Of a DNA stretch of 64,000 bases, positions 1-7,721 are shown one piece after another. The translations under genes were made by a program, and so were the position numbers. The DNA is from an uncultured Eubacteriales bacterium. GTDB taxonomy: Bacteria; Bacillota; Clostridia; TANB77; CAG-508. How positions within the stretch are numbered: the first letter of the stretch is position 1; each line of letters starts with the position of its first letter. The notes beneath the pieces were generated by a model, which saw only the letters and a list, made by a program, of their open reading frames with translations, made no database searches and was not told the DNA's origin. The DNA lies in contig CASEOS010000001.1 in assembly GCA_949289635.1 (NCBI GenBank), positions 1-64,000 on the forward strand. The letters run 5' to 3'.

Positions 1-110
1 AAACTTTTTAGAATTCTTTCATTTCCACCTTTCCCAAATATTCTCTTGAATACATAATCATTTGATAATGGTAGCATATCTACTTCTTTTAATTTGTTTG
101 AATTGCTCAT
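1..110 (-). CDS. Rpn/PD-(D/E)XK nuclease family transposase, 5' end only
   Basis: The gene runs off the left edge and only its first 36 codons are present. The start is the ATG at 110-108, preceded by GAAAGGAGAAGATAT, a good ribosome binding site. The peptide reads MSNSNKLKEVDMLPLSND followed by YVFKRIFG. The segment LSNDYVFKRIFG is the usual N-terminal signature of the Rpn/PDDEXK_2 recombination-promoting nuclease or putative transposase family. The catalytic residues lie outside the window, so activity cannot be judged. Family assignment rests on this one motif. Confidence 0.7.
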   Translation of the reverse strand, partial: MSNSNKLKEVDMLPLSNDYVFKRIFGKGGNERILKS

Positions 111-125
111 ATATCTTCTCCTTTC

Positions 126-154
126 ATTTTATCAAATTTCTTTTGCTTATTCAA
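126..154 (-). promoter_or_regulatory. Probable sigma-A promoter of the Rpn-like gene
   Basis: On the minus strand TTGAAT (154-149) and TAAAAT (131-126) are separated by exactly 17 bases and lie just upstream of the ribosome binding site of the gene at 110. Confidence 0.5.
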
Positions 155-484
155 CAAACAAATCTGATTTTTCTTTATCTATAAATACATTAGAGATATT
201 TCGTACTCATTACAATTATCCTTTATTTTTCTAAGAAATACTAAACACATAAAAAACTGGAATGTTTCAGATATAAATTCAGATATAAAAAATCAATACA
301 TATAAATTTAAAACTTCAGAATTAAACTTTATTGAAATTACAAAATAATTTTTGAAAAATAATTTTATTAATACTTTTTAACATTTAAAAAATACTTGAA
401 CCATTAGATTATTTATTTTTTTGATATAAATCTCATTAACCAAAACTCTTTTTTAAATAACAATAAAACTTTATGAATAAAATA
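155..484. other. Gene-free AT-rich stretch
   Basis: I see no reading frame, structured RNA or clear repeat here beyond a short direct repeat of TCAGATATAAA near 265-290. It separates the promoter of the Rpn-like gene from a terminator belonging to the fragment at 551-739. Confidence 0.5.
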
Positions 485-534
485 AAAAATCTCTAATCGT
501 ATTTCCATTATTTTACAACACAATTAGAGATTTT
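485..534 (-). terminator. Rho-independent terminator of the fragment at 551-739
   Basis: ATTAGAGATTTT at 523-534 pairs with AAAAATCTCTAAT at 485-497. On the minus strand the hairpin ends in a T-rich run. It lies just after the stop codon at 551, so it is a surviving terminator of the broken gene. Confidence 0.6.
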
Positions 535-550
535 GCAATATTTTATTGTT

Positions 551-739
551 TTATTTTTCAAATGTTGGTAACCCATTAGAATCTAATTTCCATGTATATA
601 ATTCTACTGCATAATCATTTTTATGTTCTTCTACATATGTATTTAATTTGTTTATGACACTTTCATCTCCTTCAGAAAATACTATGAAATTTTCATTTAC
701 TATCACATTTGTATTTACTATGGTATCTAAAATATTTCT
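551..739 (-). pseudogene. C-terminal remnant of an unknown gene
   Basis: One minus-strand frame is open for 62 codons and ends at TAA 553-551. The peptide begins near RNILDTIVNTNVIV and ends LDSNGLPTFEK. The frame is closed upstream by TAA at 742-740 and contains no ATG with a ribosome binding site, so it cannot be a complete gene. Codon use and the terminator that follows suggest a real protein end left behind after a deletion. I do not recognise the family. Confidence 0.5.
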
Positions 740-777
740 TTAAAAAACTCGTAGAACTTTATCTTTTTTCTTTGTTG

Positions 778-786
778 TGCTATAAT
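778..786 (+). promoter_or_regulatory. Extended -10 promoter of murT-gatD
   Basis: TGCTATAAT at 778-786 is an extended -10 element 33 bases upstream of the murT start. No strong -35 is present at the usual spacing (TTTATC at 758-763), which is common for extended -10 promoters. Confidence 0.5.
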
Positions 787-818
787 GCAAATATAAATTT
801 TATAAAGGAGCATGACAA

Positions 819-2135
819 ATGAAAAACTTTTTTATTGTACTAGCAATGAAACTATTAAATATTGTATTAAAACTATTTGGAAAACATGGAGGTAATTTTT
901 TAGGAAAAATTGCTTTTGATTGGAATCCCGAAATTTTTAAATATTTTAAAGTAAACTGCCCTGTTATTGCTGTTACTGCGACAAATGGTAAAACTATGAC
1001 AAATAATGCGATTGGATATGTTTTTCAAACTGCCGGAAAGAAAGTCATTAGTAACAAAGAAGGAAATAATATGGAAACTGGTATTCTTTCTACTTTATTA
1101 AAATCCTGTACTTTAACAGGAAAAATTAAAGCAGATTATTTAGTTTTTGAAGTAGATGAAGGCTATGTACCAGTTGTATTTAAAGATTTTCGATTAGATA
1201 CTTTGGTAATATTAGATTTCTTTAGAGACCAATTAGATAGAAATGGTGAAGTAGAATCTTTAATTTTAAAAATCAATGATTTTCTAAAAACCTATACTGG
1301 TAATTTAATTTTAAATAATGATGACCCAAATGTTGCAAGATTAGGAATGGCAAATCCAGATAATGAAAATATCTACTATTTCCATGTTGATAGATATCCA
1401 TATGCAACAGATGATATGAAAGAAGCAGGAGAAGGAAAATTCTGCCCATTTTGCAAAACACGTTTGGAATATGAATATTATCAATATTCTCATATCGGAA
1501 AGTTTACTTGTCCTAATTGTGGATATGGTGATAATGAAATTTATAAAGAAACCAAAAATATTAATCTAAATGATATGACTTTTGAAGTTGATGATATTTT
1601 ATATAAAATTAAATCCAATAGTATCTATATTATCTATAATTTCACAGCTGTTATTTCTTGTTGCACTTTATACAATATCGATACAAAATATATACAAGAA
1701 GCATTAGCAAATTTTGAATTAAATAATGGTAGATTAGAAAAATTAGTGATTAAAGATGCCCCTACGATTATAAACTTAGCTAAAAATCCAACTGGTGCCA
1801 ATGTCAGTTTACGATTATTAAACGAAGATGATGAAGAAAAAGAATTATTATTTGTTTTAAATGATAATAAAGCAGATGGTTTTGATGTTTCTTGGATTTG
1901 GGATATTAATTTTGATCATTTAAACAATGTAAAAAGAATTGTAACTGCCGGAACAAGAGGTTATGACATTGCCATTAGAATAAAAACATCAGGATTTGAT
2001 GCCAATAAAATTGAAGCTTATCTAGATTTAGAACAAGCTGTAAAGACTTTATATACCAACACAACAAAAAAATATGTGATTGCAAATTATACTTCTTTAC
2101 AACCTACTAGAACAGAAATTTTAAAATTAAAATAG
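819..2135 (+). CDS. murT: Lipid II isoglutaminyl synthase, Mur ligase-like subunit MurT
   Basis: MurT activates the D-glutamate carboxylate of lipid II with ATP; with GatD it amidates it to D-isoglutamine. The 438-residue length fits the family. The ATP-binding motif TATNGKT is at residues 53-59 of the Mur ligase central domain. A four-cysteine zinc site (C209, C212, C231, C234) is inserted in that domain, as is usual for MurT. The C-terminal DUF1727 domain begins near residue 310 (segment NPTGANVSL). The start has AAAGGAG upstream. The gatD gene follows 59 bases downstream on the same strand, the standard two-gene operon. Confidence 0.93.
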   Translation: MKNFFIVLAMKLLNIVLKLFGKHGGNFLGKIAFDWNPEIFKYFKVNCPVIAVTATNGKTMTNNAIGYVFQTAGKKVISNKEGNNMETGILSTLLKSCTLTGKIKADYLVFEVDEGYVPVVFKDFRLDTLVILDFFRDQLDRNGEVESLILKINDFLKTYTGNLILNNDDPNVARLGMANPDNENIYYFHVDRYPYATDDMKEAGEGKFCPFCKTRLEYEYYQYSHIGKFTCPNCGYGDNEIYKETKNINLNDMTFEVDDILYKIKSNSIYIIYNFTAVISCCTLYNIDTKYIQEALANFELNNGRLEKLVIKDAPTIINLAKNPTGANVSLRLLNEDDEEKELLFVLNDNKADGFDVSWIWDINFDHLNNVKRIVTAGTRGYDIAIRIKTSGFDANKIEAYLDLEQAVKTLYTNTTKKYVIANYTSLQPTRTEILKLK

Positions 2136-2194
2136 CTATAAATTAGTAATTGTTAATTTAGAGAAAAGTTATATAAATAGGAGTTGAAAATATC

Positions 2195-2935
2195 ATGAAG
2201 GAATTAAAAATACTATACCTATACCCTGACATGCTAGAATTATATGGTGATTATGGAAATATACAAGTATTAAAATACCGATTAGAAAAACGTGGATTTA
2301 ACTGTATTGTAGATAAATATTCTATTGGTGATAATAAACCAGATTTTAAAAGTTATGATATCATCTTTGCAGGTGGCGGAGCTGACAATGAACAAAGTAT
2401 TTTATCTGAAGACTTGATAAAATACAAAGAAGAAATTAAAGAAGCTGAAAATGAAGGTGTATTCTTTTTATTAATTTGTGGTGCTTACCAGCTATTTGGT
2501 AAATATTATAAAGGTGTCGAAGGTAATATCATTCCTGGTTTAGAAATATTTCCATATTATACAGAAGCTATCGCAGATAGAAAGAAAAGATGTATTGGAA
2601 ATATTGTCCTTAATGTTAATTTAAATGGACAAGAAACAAAAGTAATTGGCTTTGAAAACCATGGTGGACAAACTTATGACATCCCTACACCTTTCGGAAA
2701 AGTTTTATTTGGAAATGGAAATAAATTTGGTGATACAGAAGAAGGATTTTTTAAAGAAAATGTCATTGCTACTTATTTACATGGTCCTCTTCTTTCTAAA
2801 AATCCAGAACTTTCAGATTATATTATAAAGCATTGTTTGGATAGAAAATGTCAAGAATACATTGTTTTAGAGCCTTTAAATGATGAATTTGAAAATTTAT
2901 GTAGAAAACAATTGTTAGATAGATTTTTGAGTTGA
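2195..2935 (+). CDS. gatD: Lipid II isoglutaminyl synthase, glutaminase subunit GatD
   Basis: GatD is a class I glutamine amidotransferase that supplies ammonia to MurT. The nucleophile C95 lies in LLICGAYQLFG and the catalytic histidine H196 in ATYLHGPLLS. The 246-residue length is normal. The start follows AGGAGTTG. The TGA stop codon (2933-2935) is the first three bases of an F1 palindrome, so the end of the gene has been set by a repeat element. Confidence 0.93.
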   Translation: MKELKILYLYPDMLELYGDYGNIQVLKYRLEKRGFNCIVDKYSIGDNKPDFKSYDIIFAGGGADNEQSILSEDLIKYKEEIKEAENEGVFFLLICGAYQLFGKYYKGVEGNIIPGLEIFPYYTEAIADRKKRCIGNIVLNVNLNGQETKVIGFENHGGQTYDIPTPFGKVLFGNGNKFGDTEEGFFKENVIATYLHGPLLSKNPELSDYIIKHCLDRKCQEYIVLEPLNDEFENLCRKQLLDRFLS

Positions 2936-2965
2936 TGATTTTGGGGACGGAGCAAAAAATCATCA
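2933..2965 (+). repeat. F1 hairpin at the gatD 3' end
   Basis: The arms TGATGATTTT and AAAATCATCA enclose a loop containing GGGGACGGAGC. The unit begins exactly at the gatD stop codon. Other F1 copies are at 3721-3763, 27031-27063, 27107-27139, 52288-52319 and 52365-52407. Confidence 0.85.
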
Positions 2966-3000
2966 TTGTACTAATTTATTTTAAATTTAATAATCAATCT

Positions 3001-3027
3001 TTATTTGGGGATGGACTCATTTTTCCT
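3001..3027 (+). repeat. Degenerate F5 half-unit
   Basis: TTTGGGGATGGACTCATTTT matches the F5 hairpin seen at 57370-57398 except for GAT in place of GAC and a lost left arm. It follows the F1 unit by 36 bases. Confidence 0.6.
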
Positions 3028-3060
3028 TTTCTATTTATATATTTGCTGTCTAATACAATA

Positions 3061-3110
3061 AAATGCCAGGCTAAATCATCTGATACTACCAAATGATTTG
3101 CCTAGCATTT
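3061..3110 (-). terminator. Terminator after the 115-residue gene
   Basis: AAATGCCAGGCTAAATCAT at 3061-3079 pairs almost perfectly with ATGATTTGCCTAGCATTT at 3093-3110. The hairpin sits 26 bases past the stop at 3136 on the minus strand and is followed by TTTTATTG. Confidence 0.65.
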
Positions 3111-3135
3111 TTGAGTGAATAGAGATGAATTTTAT

Positions 3136-3483
3136 CTATCCTTTCAATTTTTCATAAATTCTTGAAGCTTTCACAGCTTCATTCAACTCATAAAACATGT
3201 CTTTCAGAAATGTCATCATATATTCTGCTTTTGTTTTTGAGTCACAACATTCTTTTAATACCGCTTTTATAAGATTTACTATTGCTGTGTAAGTCAAAGA
3301 CATCTCCTCATCGCTTTCTTCTTGAACAAGCTTTTTAAGAAAATCTTCATAAGAAATACTCCTTTTCAATTCTTTCTGTAATCCAATTAAATAATTCTGC
3401 ACTTTTACATTTTCTTCAATTCCTTTTTCCTGTTCATAGATTTTTTCTTCGATATACCGTATTAATTCTTTTCTTCCACTCAT
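3136..3483 (-). CDS. Hypothetical 115-residue helical protein
   Basis: I do not recognise the family. The protein is charged and appears fully helical, with no signal peptide or membrane segment; a CC pair occurs near residue 78 (KECCDSK). The start has AGGAG 8 bases upstream and the gene has its own terminator, so it looks real. It lies alone between two inverted F1 palindromes (2933-2965 and 3721-3763), whose outer ends provide the stop codons of gatD and nrdG. It may have arrived together with those repeats. Confidence 0.65.
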   Translation of the reverse strand: MSGRKELIRYIEEKIYEQEKGIEENVKVQNYLIGLQKELKRSISYEDFLKKLVQEESDEEMSLTYTAIVNLIKAVLKECCDSKTKAEYMMTFLKDMFYELNEAVKASRIYEKLKG

Positions 3484-3677
3484 TTTTTTCTCCTATCTTT
3501 ATATTTGTTTCTAGTTGCCCGAGTCTTTGTGTCGTTTTAAGTATTAGGAATATTCTACAAATGACTCTGCCATATTATACTCTATTTTTATTGATTTTTC
3601 AACCTTTCTTTCCTATACCTGCATTTTCTCCAGTGATTTTCAAAAAATAAATTTGTTTTGTTTTTTCTGATACATAT

Positions 3678-3719
3678 AAAAGTAGTTACATTCATTTAAC
3701 CGAAATATAACTACTTTTT
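3678..3719 (-). terminator. Terminator after nrdG
   Basis: AAAAGTAGTTA (3678-3688) pairs with TAACTACTTTT (3708-3718). It lies about 40 bases past the nrdG stop, just beyond the F1 unit. Confidence 0.55.
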
Positions 3720-3720
3720 A

Positions 3721-3763
3721 TGATGATTTTTTGCTCCGTCCCTAAAATCACCTAAAATCATCA
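3721..3763 (-). repeat. F1 hairpin at the nrdG 3' end
   Basis: This is the inverted counterpart of the unit at 2933. It carries an extra partial duplication of the TGATTTTAGG arm. Its first bases on the minus strand, TGATGATTTT, supply the nrdG stop codon. Confidence 0.85.
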
Positions 3764-4285
3764 ATCTAATTTAAAATTTACTGGTTTATGCTCTTTTAGG
3801 CTTTCTTGAACATCTAATATTCTTTGATTTGAAGAACCTCTAAATCTAAGACTTAAATCCTTTTTATCTTCTTCAAATTTACCATCTACCACGACATCTA
3901 TATATTTTAAAAGCTCTTTTGTGGTTTCATTATTAGGAGCCATTTTTCCGACAACATCTTTTTCAAAATCAAAACCTGTATAACACCATATATTTTTATC
4001 AGGGAATTTTTCTTTTACTTTTTTAACTAATGGTAATAATCCTTCTTGATTTTGTTTTTCTAAAGGCTCTCCTCCTAAAAGAGATAGTCCTGAAATATAA
4101 TCATGGTCTAAATAATTGATTACTTGGTCTATTTGTTCATCTGTAAATTTATTACCATAATTGAAATCCCATGCACATTCATTAAAGCATCCTTTACAAT
4201 GATGATTACAACCACTGACAAATACGGATACCCTAACGCCTTCTCCATTTGCTACATCTACTCTTTTTATATCTGCATAATTCAT
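3761..4285 (-). CDS. nrdG: Anaerobic ribonucleotide reductase activating protein
   Basis: NrdG is a radical SAM enzyme that installs the glycyl radical on NrdD under anaerobic conditions. The cluster-binding cysteines C26, C30 and C33 form the CxxxCxxC motif in SGCNHHCKGC. At 174 residues it has the normal length. It lies 90 bases downstream of nrdD on the same strand. The intergenic region holds a hairpin at 4317-4355. The stop codon is part of an F1 repeat. Confidence 0.93.
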   Translation of the reverse strand: MNYADIKRVDVANGEGVRVSVFVSGCNHHCKGCFNECAWDFNYGNKFTDEQIDQVINYLDHDYISGLSLLGGEPLEKQNQEGLLPLVKKVKEKFPDKNIWCYTGFDFEKDVVGKMAPNNETTKELLKYIDVVVDGKFEEDKKDLSLRFRGSSNQRILDVQESLKEHKPVNFKLD

Positions 4286-4316
4286 ATTCTATCCCTCTTT
4301 TCTCCTTTTAGGTGAA

Positions 4317-4355
4317 ATTTGGAACGTTTTGGTGTTTCCATCCAACGTTCCAAAT
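4317..4355 (-). repeat. Hairpin between nrdD and nrdG
   Basis: ATTTGGAACGTT (4317-4328) and AACGTTCCAAAT (4344-4355) form a perfect 12 bp stem. The GGAACGTT arms resemble the F2 hairpin family but the loop lacks GGGAC. There is no T-run, so a role in stabilising or partly attenuating the nrdDG message is more likely than full termination. Confidence 0.6.
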
Positions 4356-4375
4356 CTTTAACCTTGCTAACCTTC

Positions 4376-6502
4376 TTACAAATGCATTACTCTTTGTTTA
4401 ATTTCTTTTGTTTTTCCTGCATTCCAGAAGTTTTCTCCTAAATATCCACAAGTTCTTCTAACAACTGTCATTTTTGAATGATCTTTATTTCCACAATTTG
4501 GGCATTCCCATTCATTGTCTTTATTTAAGATAATTTCTCCATCAAATCCACAAACATGGCAGTAATCTGATTTTGTATTAAATTCAGCATATTGAATATT
4601 ATCATAGATAAATTTAACAGCTGTTTCTAATGCATCAATATTTTTTTGCATATTTGGTATTTCAATATATGAAATAGCTCCACCTGAAGATATTTTTTGG
4701 AATTCACTTTCAAATGAAAGTTTTTCAAATGCATCAATTTTTTCTCTTACATCTACATGATATGAGTTTGTGTAATATCCTTTATCTGTTACATCTTTGA
4801 TTGTACCAAATTTTTCTTTATCAATTTTTGCAAATTTATAACATAAACTTTCTGCTGGTGTTCCATATAATGCAAATCCAATATTGGTTTCTTTTTTCCA
4901 TCTATCTACAGTTTCTCTTAAATGTTTCATAACTCTAACTGCAAAATCATGTCCTTCTGGTGTTGTATGTGATACACCTTTCATTACTTTTGTCATTTCA
5001 TATATACCTATATATCCTAATGAAATGGTTGAATATCCACCATATAATAATTTGTCTATCTTTTCACCTTTTGCTAATCTTGCAATAGCACCATATTGCC
5101 AGTGAATTGGGCTGATATCAGAATGTGTTCCCAATAACGCATAATGTCTACACATTAAAGCTTCTTTGCATAGTTCTAGTCTTTCATCTAATAATTTCCA
5201 GAATTTATCTTCATCACCATCTGCAACAATTGCAACTTGTGGTAAGTTGATACTAACAACACCTTGATTAAATCTTCCTTCAAATTTGTAGTTTCCATTT
5301 TCATCTTTCCAAGGTGATAAGAAACTTCTACATCCCATTGGGCTAAATACATTTCCTTCATAATTTTCTCTCATTTTCTTAGCTGAGATATAATCTGGGT
5401 ACATTCTCTTTGCTGAACATTTAACTGCTAATTTTGTTAAATAATCATATTCTCCACCTTTTAAACAATTACATTCATCTAATACATATACTAATTTTGG
5501 AAATGCTGGTGTTACATATACCCCTGCTTCATTTTTAATACCTTGATATCTTTGTCTTAGTACTTCTTCAATAATCATTGCATTTTCTTTAATGTATGGA
5601 TCTCCATCTTCTAGATGTAAGAATAAAGTTACAAATGGAGATTGTCCATTGGTTGTCATTAAAGTATTAATTTGATATTGAATGGTTTGTACACCTGCTT
5701 TTAATTCTGCCTTTAATCTATCTTGTACTAAATCTTCTATGATATTATCAGATAGTTTTCCTTTATATTTTTTCTCTATTTCTGATTTGAATTTATTATA
5801 GCTTTTTCTTAAATATTTTCCTAGATGTTTTAAGTCTACTGATTGTCCACCATATTGATTACTTGCAACAGCTGCAATAATTTGTGTTGTCACTGTACAT
5901 GCTACTTGGAAACTCTTTGGACTTTCTATCATTTTTCCATTCATAACAGTTCCATTATCTAACATATCTGATATGTTAATTAAACAACAGTTGAAAATTG
6001 GTTGTACAAAGTAATCTGCATCGTGGAAATGTAAAACTCCATCAGCATCTGCTTTGGCAATCTTTTCTGGCAATAATAATCTTCTTGTTAAATCTCTTGA
6101 TACTTCACCTGCAATATAATCTCTTTGTGTTGAAGCAAGTAAAGTATTTTTATTTGAGTTTTCTTCTGCTAGTTCTTTATTTTCATTTCTAATTAGTCCT
6201 AATATCGTTTCATCAGTTGTATTTTGTTTTCTAACCAATGCTCTTGTATATCTATATACAATATATTTTTTAGCTAATTCATATTTTTCAATTTCCATTA
6301 ATTTTTCTTCGATAATATCTTGAATATCTTCAACTAACATTCTCTTTTTATTTAATTCTTCTATATATTGAATAATACCTTTAATATCTTCTTTATTAGC
6401 TCTTTCTTTTGGTTTTACCTCCTGATTTGCCTTTTCGATTGCTGTTTGAATTTTTGCTCTATCATAATCAACAGCTCTTCCATCCCTTTTAATAACTTTC
6501 AT
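4376..6502 (-). CDS. nrdD: Anaerobic ribonucleoside-triphosphate reductase (class III)
   Basis: NrdD reduces ribonucleoside triphosphates to deoxynucleotides for DNA synthesis without oxygen. The 708-residue protein begins with an ATP-cone regulatory domain (about 1-95, starting MKVIKRDGRAV). The glycyl radical site G686 is in RTCGYLGENFW near the C-terminus. A zinc site is formed by C648, C651, C667 and C670. The CC pair in QPIFNCCLINISD includes a candidate active-site thiol. The start has AGGAGG upstream. A TATAAT (6540-6535) and a palindrome at 6562-6575 lie upstream and suggest control by the divergent Crp/Fnr-type regulator. Confidence 0.95.
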   Translation of the reverse strand: MKVIKRDGRAVDYDRAKIQTAIEKANQEVKPKERANKEDIKGIIQYIEELNKKRMLVEDIQDIIEEKLMEIEKYELAKKYIVYRYTRALVRKQNTTDETILGLIRNENKELAEENSNKNTLLASTQRDYIAGEVSRDLTRRLLLPEKIAKADADGVLHFHDADYFVQPIFNCCLINISDMLDNGTVMNGKMIESPKSFQVACTVTTQIIAAVASNQYGGQSVDLKHLGKYLRKSYNKFKSEIEKKYKGKLSDNIIEDLVQDRLKAELKAGVQTIQYQINTLMTTNGQSPFVTLFLHLEDGDPYIKENAMIIEEVLRQRYQGIKNEAGVYVTPAFPKLVYVLDECNCLKGGEYDYLTKLAVKCSAKRMYPDYISAKKMRENYEGNVFSPMGCRSFLSPWKDENGNYKFEGRFNQGVVSINLPQVAIVADGDEDKFWKLLDERLELCKEALMCRHYALLGTHSDISPIHWQYGAIARLAKGEKIDKLLYGGYSTISLGYIGIYEMTKVMKGVSHTTPEGHDFAVRVMKHLRETVDRWKKETNIGFALYGTPAESLCYKFAKIDKEKFGTIKDVTDKGYYTNSYHVDVREKIDAFEKLSFESEFQKISSGGAISYIEIPNMQKNIDALETAVKFIYDNIQYAEFNTKSDYCHVCGFDGEIILNKDNEWECPNCGNKDHSKMTVVRRTCGYLGENFWNAGKTKEIKQRVMHL

Positions 6503-6534
6503 TTTACATTTCCTCCTTCGATTAGTATGGTTAC

Positions 6535-6540
6535 ATTATA
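6535..6540 (-). promoter_or_regulatory. -10 element of the nrdD promoter
   Basis: TATAAT on the minus strand lies 33 bases upstream of the nrdD start. The expected -35 position (6563-6558) reads ACGGAA, a poor match, as in activator-dependent promoters. Confidence 0.55.
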
Positions 6541-6561
6541 CCCCTACCATTTTTATTTTCC

Positions 6562-6575
6562 GTTGCAAAAGCAAC
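6562..6575. promoter_or_regulatory. GTTGC-N4-GCAAC operator, nrdD side
   Basis: GTTGCAAAAGCAAC is a perfect palindrome in its arms. Its centre is about 40 bases upstream of the predicted nrdD transcription start, the position used by Crp/Fnr proteins when activating as class II regulators. A second copy is at 6685-6698. Confidence 0.65.
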
Positions 6576-6684
6576 ACATTATGAAAAAAAAATTTTTTCA
6601 CTTCTTAATCTCTTTCCCCTCTAAGCGTTTTTCGTTTATTACAAATATATTACAAAAATATTACAATTTTATTTTTGTATTTTT

Positions 6685-6698
6685 GTTGCTTTTGCAAC
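6685..6698. promoter_or_regulatory. GTTGC-N4-GCAAC operator, regulator side
   Basis: GTTGCTTTTGCAAC overlaps the -35 hexamer (TTGCTT, 6686-6691) and spacer of the regulator promoter. That position fits autorepression. Confidence 0.65.
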
Positions 6699-6714
6699 TT
6701 TTTTAATGTATAAT
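6686..6714 (+). promoter_or_regulatory. Promoter of the Crp/Fnr-type regulator
   Basis: TTGCTT (6686-6691) and TATAAT (6709-6714) are separated by 17 bases. The -35 is embedded in the second operator palindrome. Confidence 0.6.
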
Positions 6715-6743
6715 GCTTATGTAATTTTAAAGGGGGAAACCAC

Positions 6744-7376
6744 GTGAACACTAATTTTGACATAGAAAACTTCATTCTTGACTTTTCGAATTGTTGTCAA
6801 AAAAAGCAAAAAAAAGTCTTTAGTAAAAATGAAGTTGTTACAACTTATATCAAAAACAGAAATCAATTATGTATATTATTAGATGGAAATGCTGATTTAG
6901 TGCGTTATGACTTAAATGGTAATCGAACAATTGTAGAACATTTTTCAAAAAATGCTCTTTTTGGTGAAGTATTTTATACCATCACAACAAATAATGAATT
7001 ATTGGTAGAAGCAAAATCAACTTGTACCGTTCTTTTCTACATCTATGATGATATTTTCCATAAATGTAGAAGCAATTGTAAATTTCACCAAACATTATCT
7101 GAAAATTTACCACAATTGATTTTAAATAAAGTAACAGATTTAAATATGAGAATAGAATTACTGACCAAAAGATCCACTAGAGATAAATTACTTGGTTATT
7201 TTTCTTTACTTTCCACCAGAAAGCTAAGTACTTCTTTTGAGTTACCTTTTTCTCTTACTGATTTAGCAGATTACCTAAGTGTTGACAGAAGTGCTATGAT
7301 GAGAGAACTAAAACTATTAAAAGAAGATGGATTTATCGACAAAATTGGAAATCGAATCACTTTGCTTTACAAGTGA
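6744..7376 (+). CDS. Crp/Fnr-family transcription regulator
   Basis: The 210-residue protein has a cyclic-nucleotide-binding-like N-terminal domain (about 10-120) and a winged helix-turn-helix (about 165-208, including LADYLSVDRSAMMREL). It lacks the N-terminal cysteine cluster of Fnr but has C-x3-C-x-F-H (CRSNCKFH) at the domain boundary, a feature I recall from other clostridial members. The start is GTG at 6744 behind AAAGGGGG. Two identical half-site palindromes lie between it and nrdD, so it probably represses itself and controls nrdDG. The signal it senses is not evident from sequence. Confidence 0.85.
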   Translation: MNTNFDIENFILDFSNCCQKKQKKVFSKNEVVTTYIKNRNQLCILLDGNADLVRYDLNGNRTIVEHFSKNALFGEVFYTITTNNELLVEAKSTCTVLFYIYDDIFHKCRSNCKFHQTLSENLPQLILNKVTDLNMRIELLTKRSTRDKLLGYFSLLSTRKLSTSFELPFSLTDLADYLSVDRSAMMRELKLLKEDGFIDKIGNRITLLYK

Positions 7377-7721
7377 AACGTTAGGGACGGGTCAAATCGT
7401 TCCAAAATGATACCAAAAGGGACAGACCTTAGCATTGCTCACTAAAGTGACCTGTGGTTATATAAAAAAACGAATCGATTTTGCGTATCTAAATTTGAAT
7501 GTAGAAATTCTTAAATAAAAAAATGTATGAATTGCACGGTACTCTCGTTATGAGAGGGTCTGAGTGCATGAATACATTTTTTTATTTTAGAATTCTATGA
7601 AAATTTAGCTTATACAAAATCGTGAGTGACTTTATATAACCACAGGTCTCCTTGGTGAAAATGCTAAGGTCTGTCCCTTTTGGTATCATTTTGGAACGAT
7701 TTGACCCGTCCCTAACGTTCC
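7377..7721. repeat. Nested foldback element 1 (F2 + F7 + inner module)
   Basis: This fills the 335-base gap between the regulator and galE. The outer arms 7377-7436 and 7660-7719 are a perfect 60 bp inverted repeat made of an F2 hairpin (GGGACGGGTCAAATCG) and an F7 unit (AAAAGGGACAGACCTTAG). Inside is a less perfect inverted repeat: one end contains GATTTTGCGTATCTAAATTT (7478-7497) and the other TTTAGCTTATACAAAATCGT. The centre, around 7530-7575, is a small variable hairpin (ACTCTCGTTATGAGAG). The same inner module recurs in elements at 41261-41621 and 57370-57841. No coding frame is present. Confidence 0.85.
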
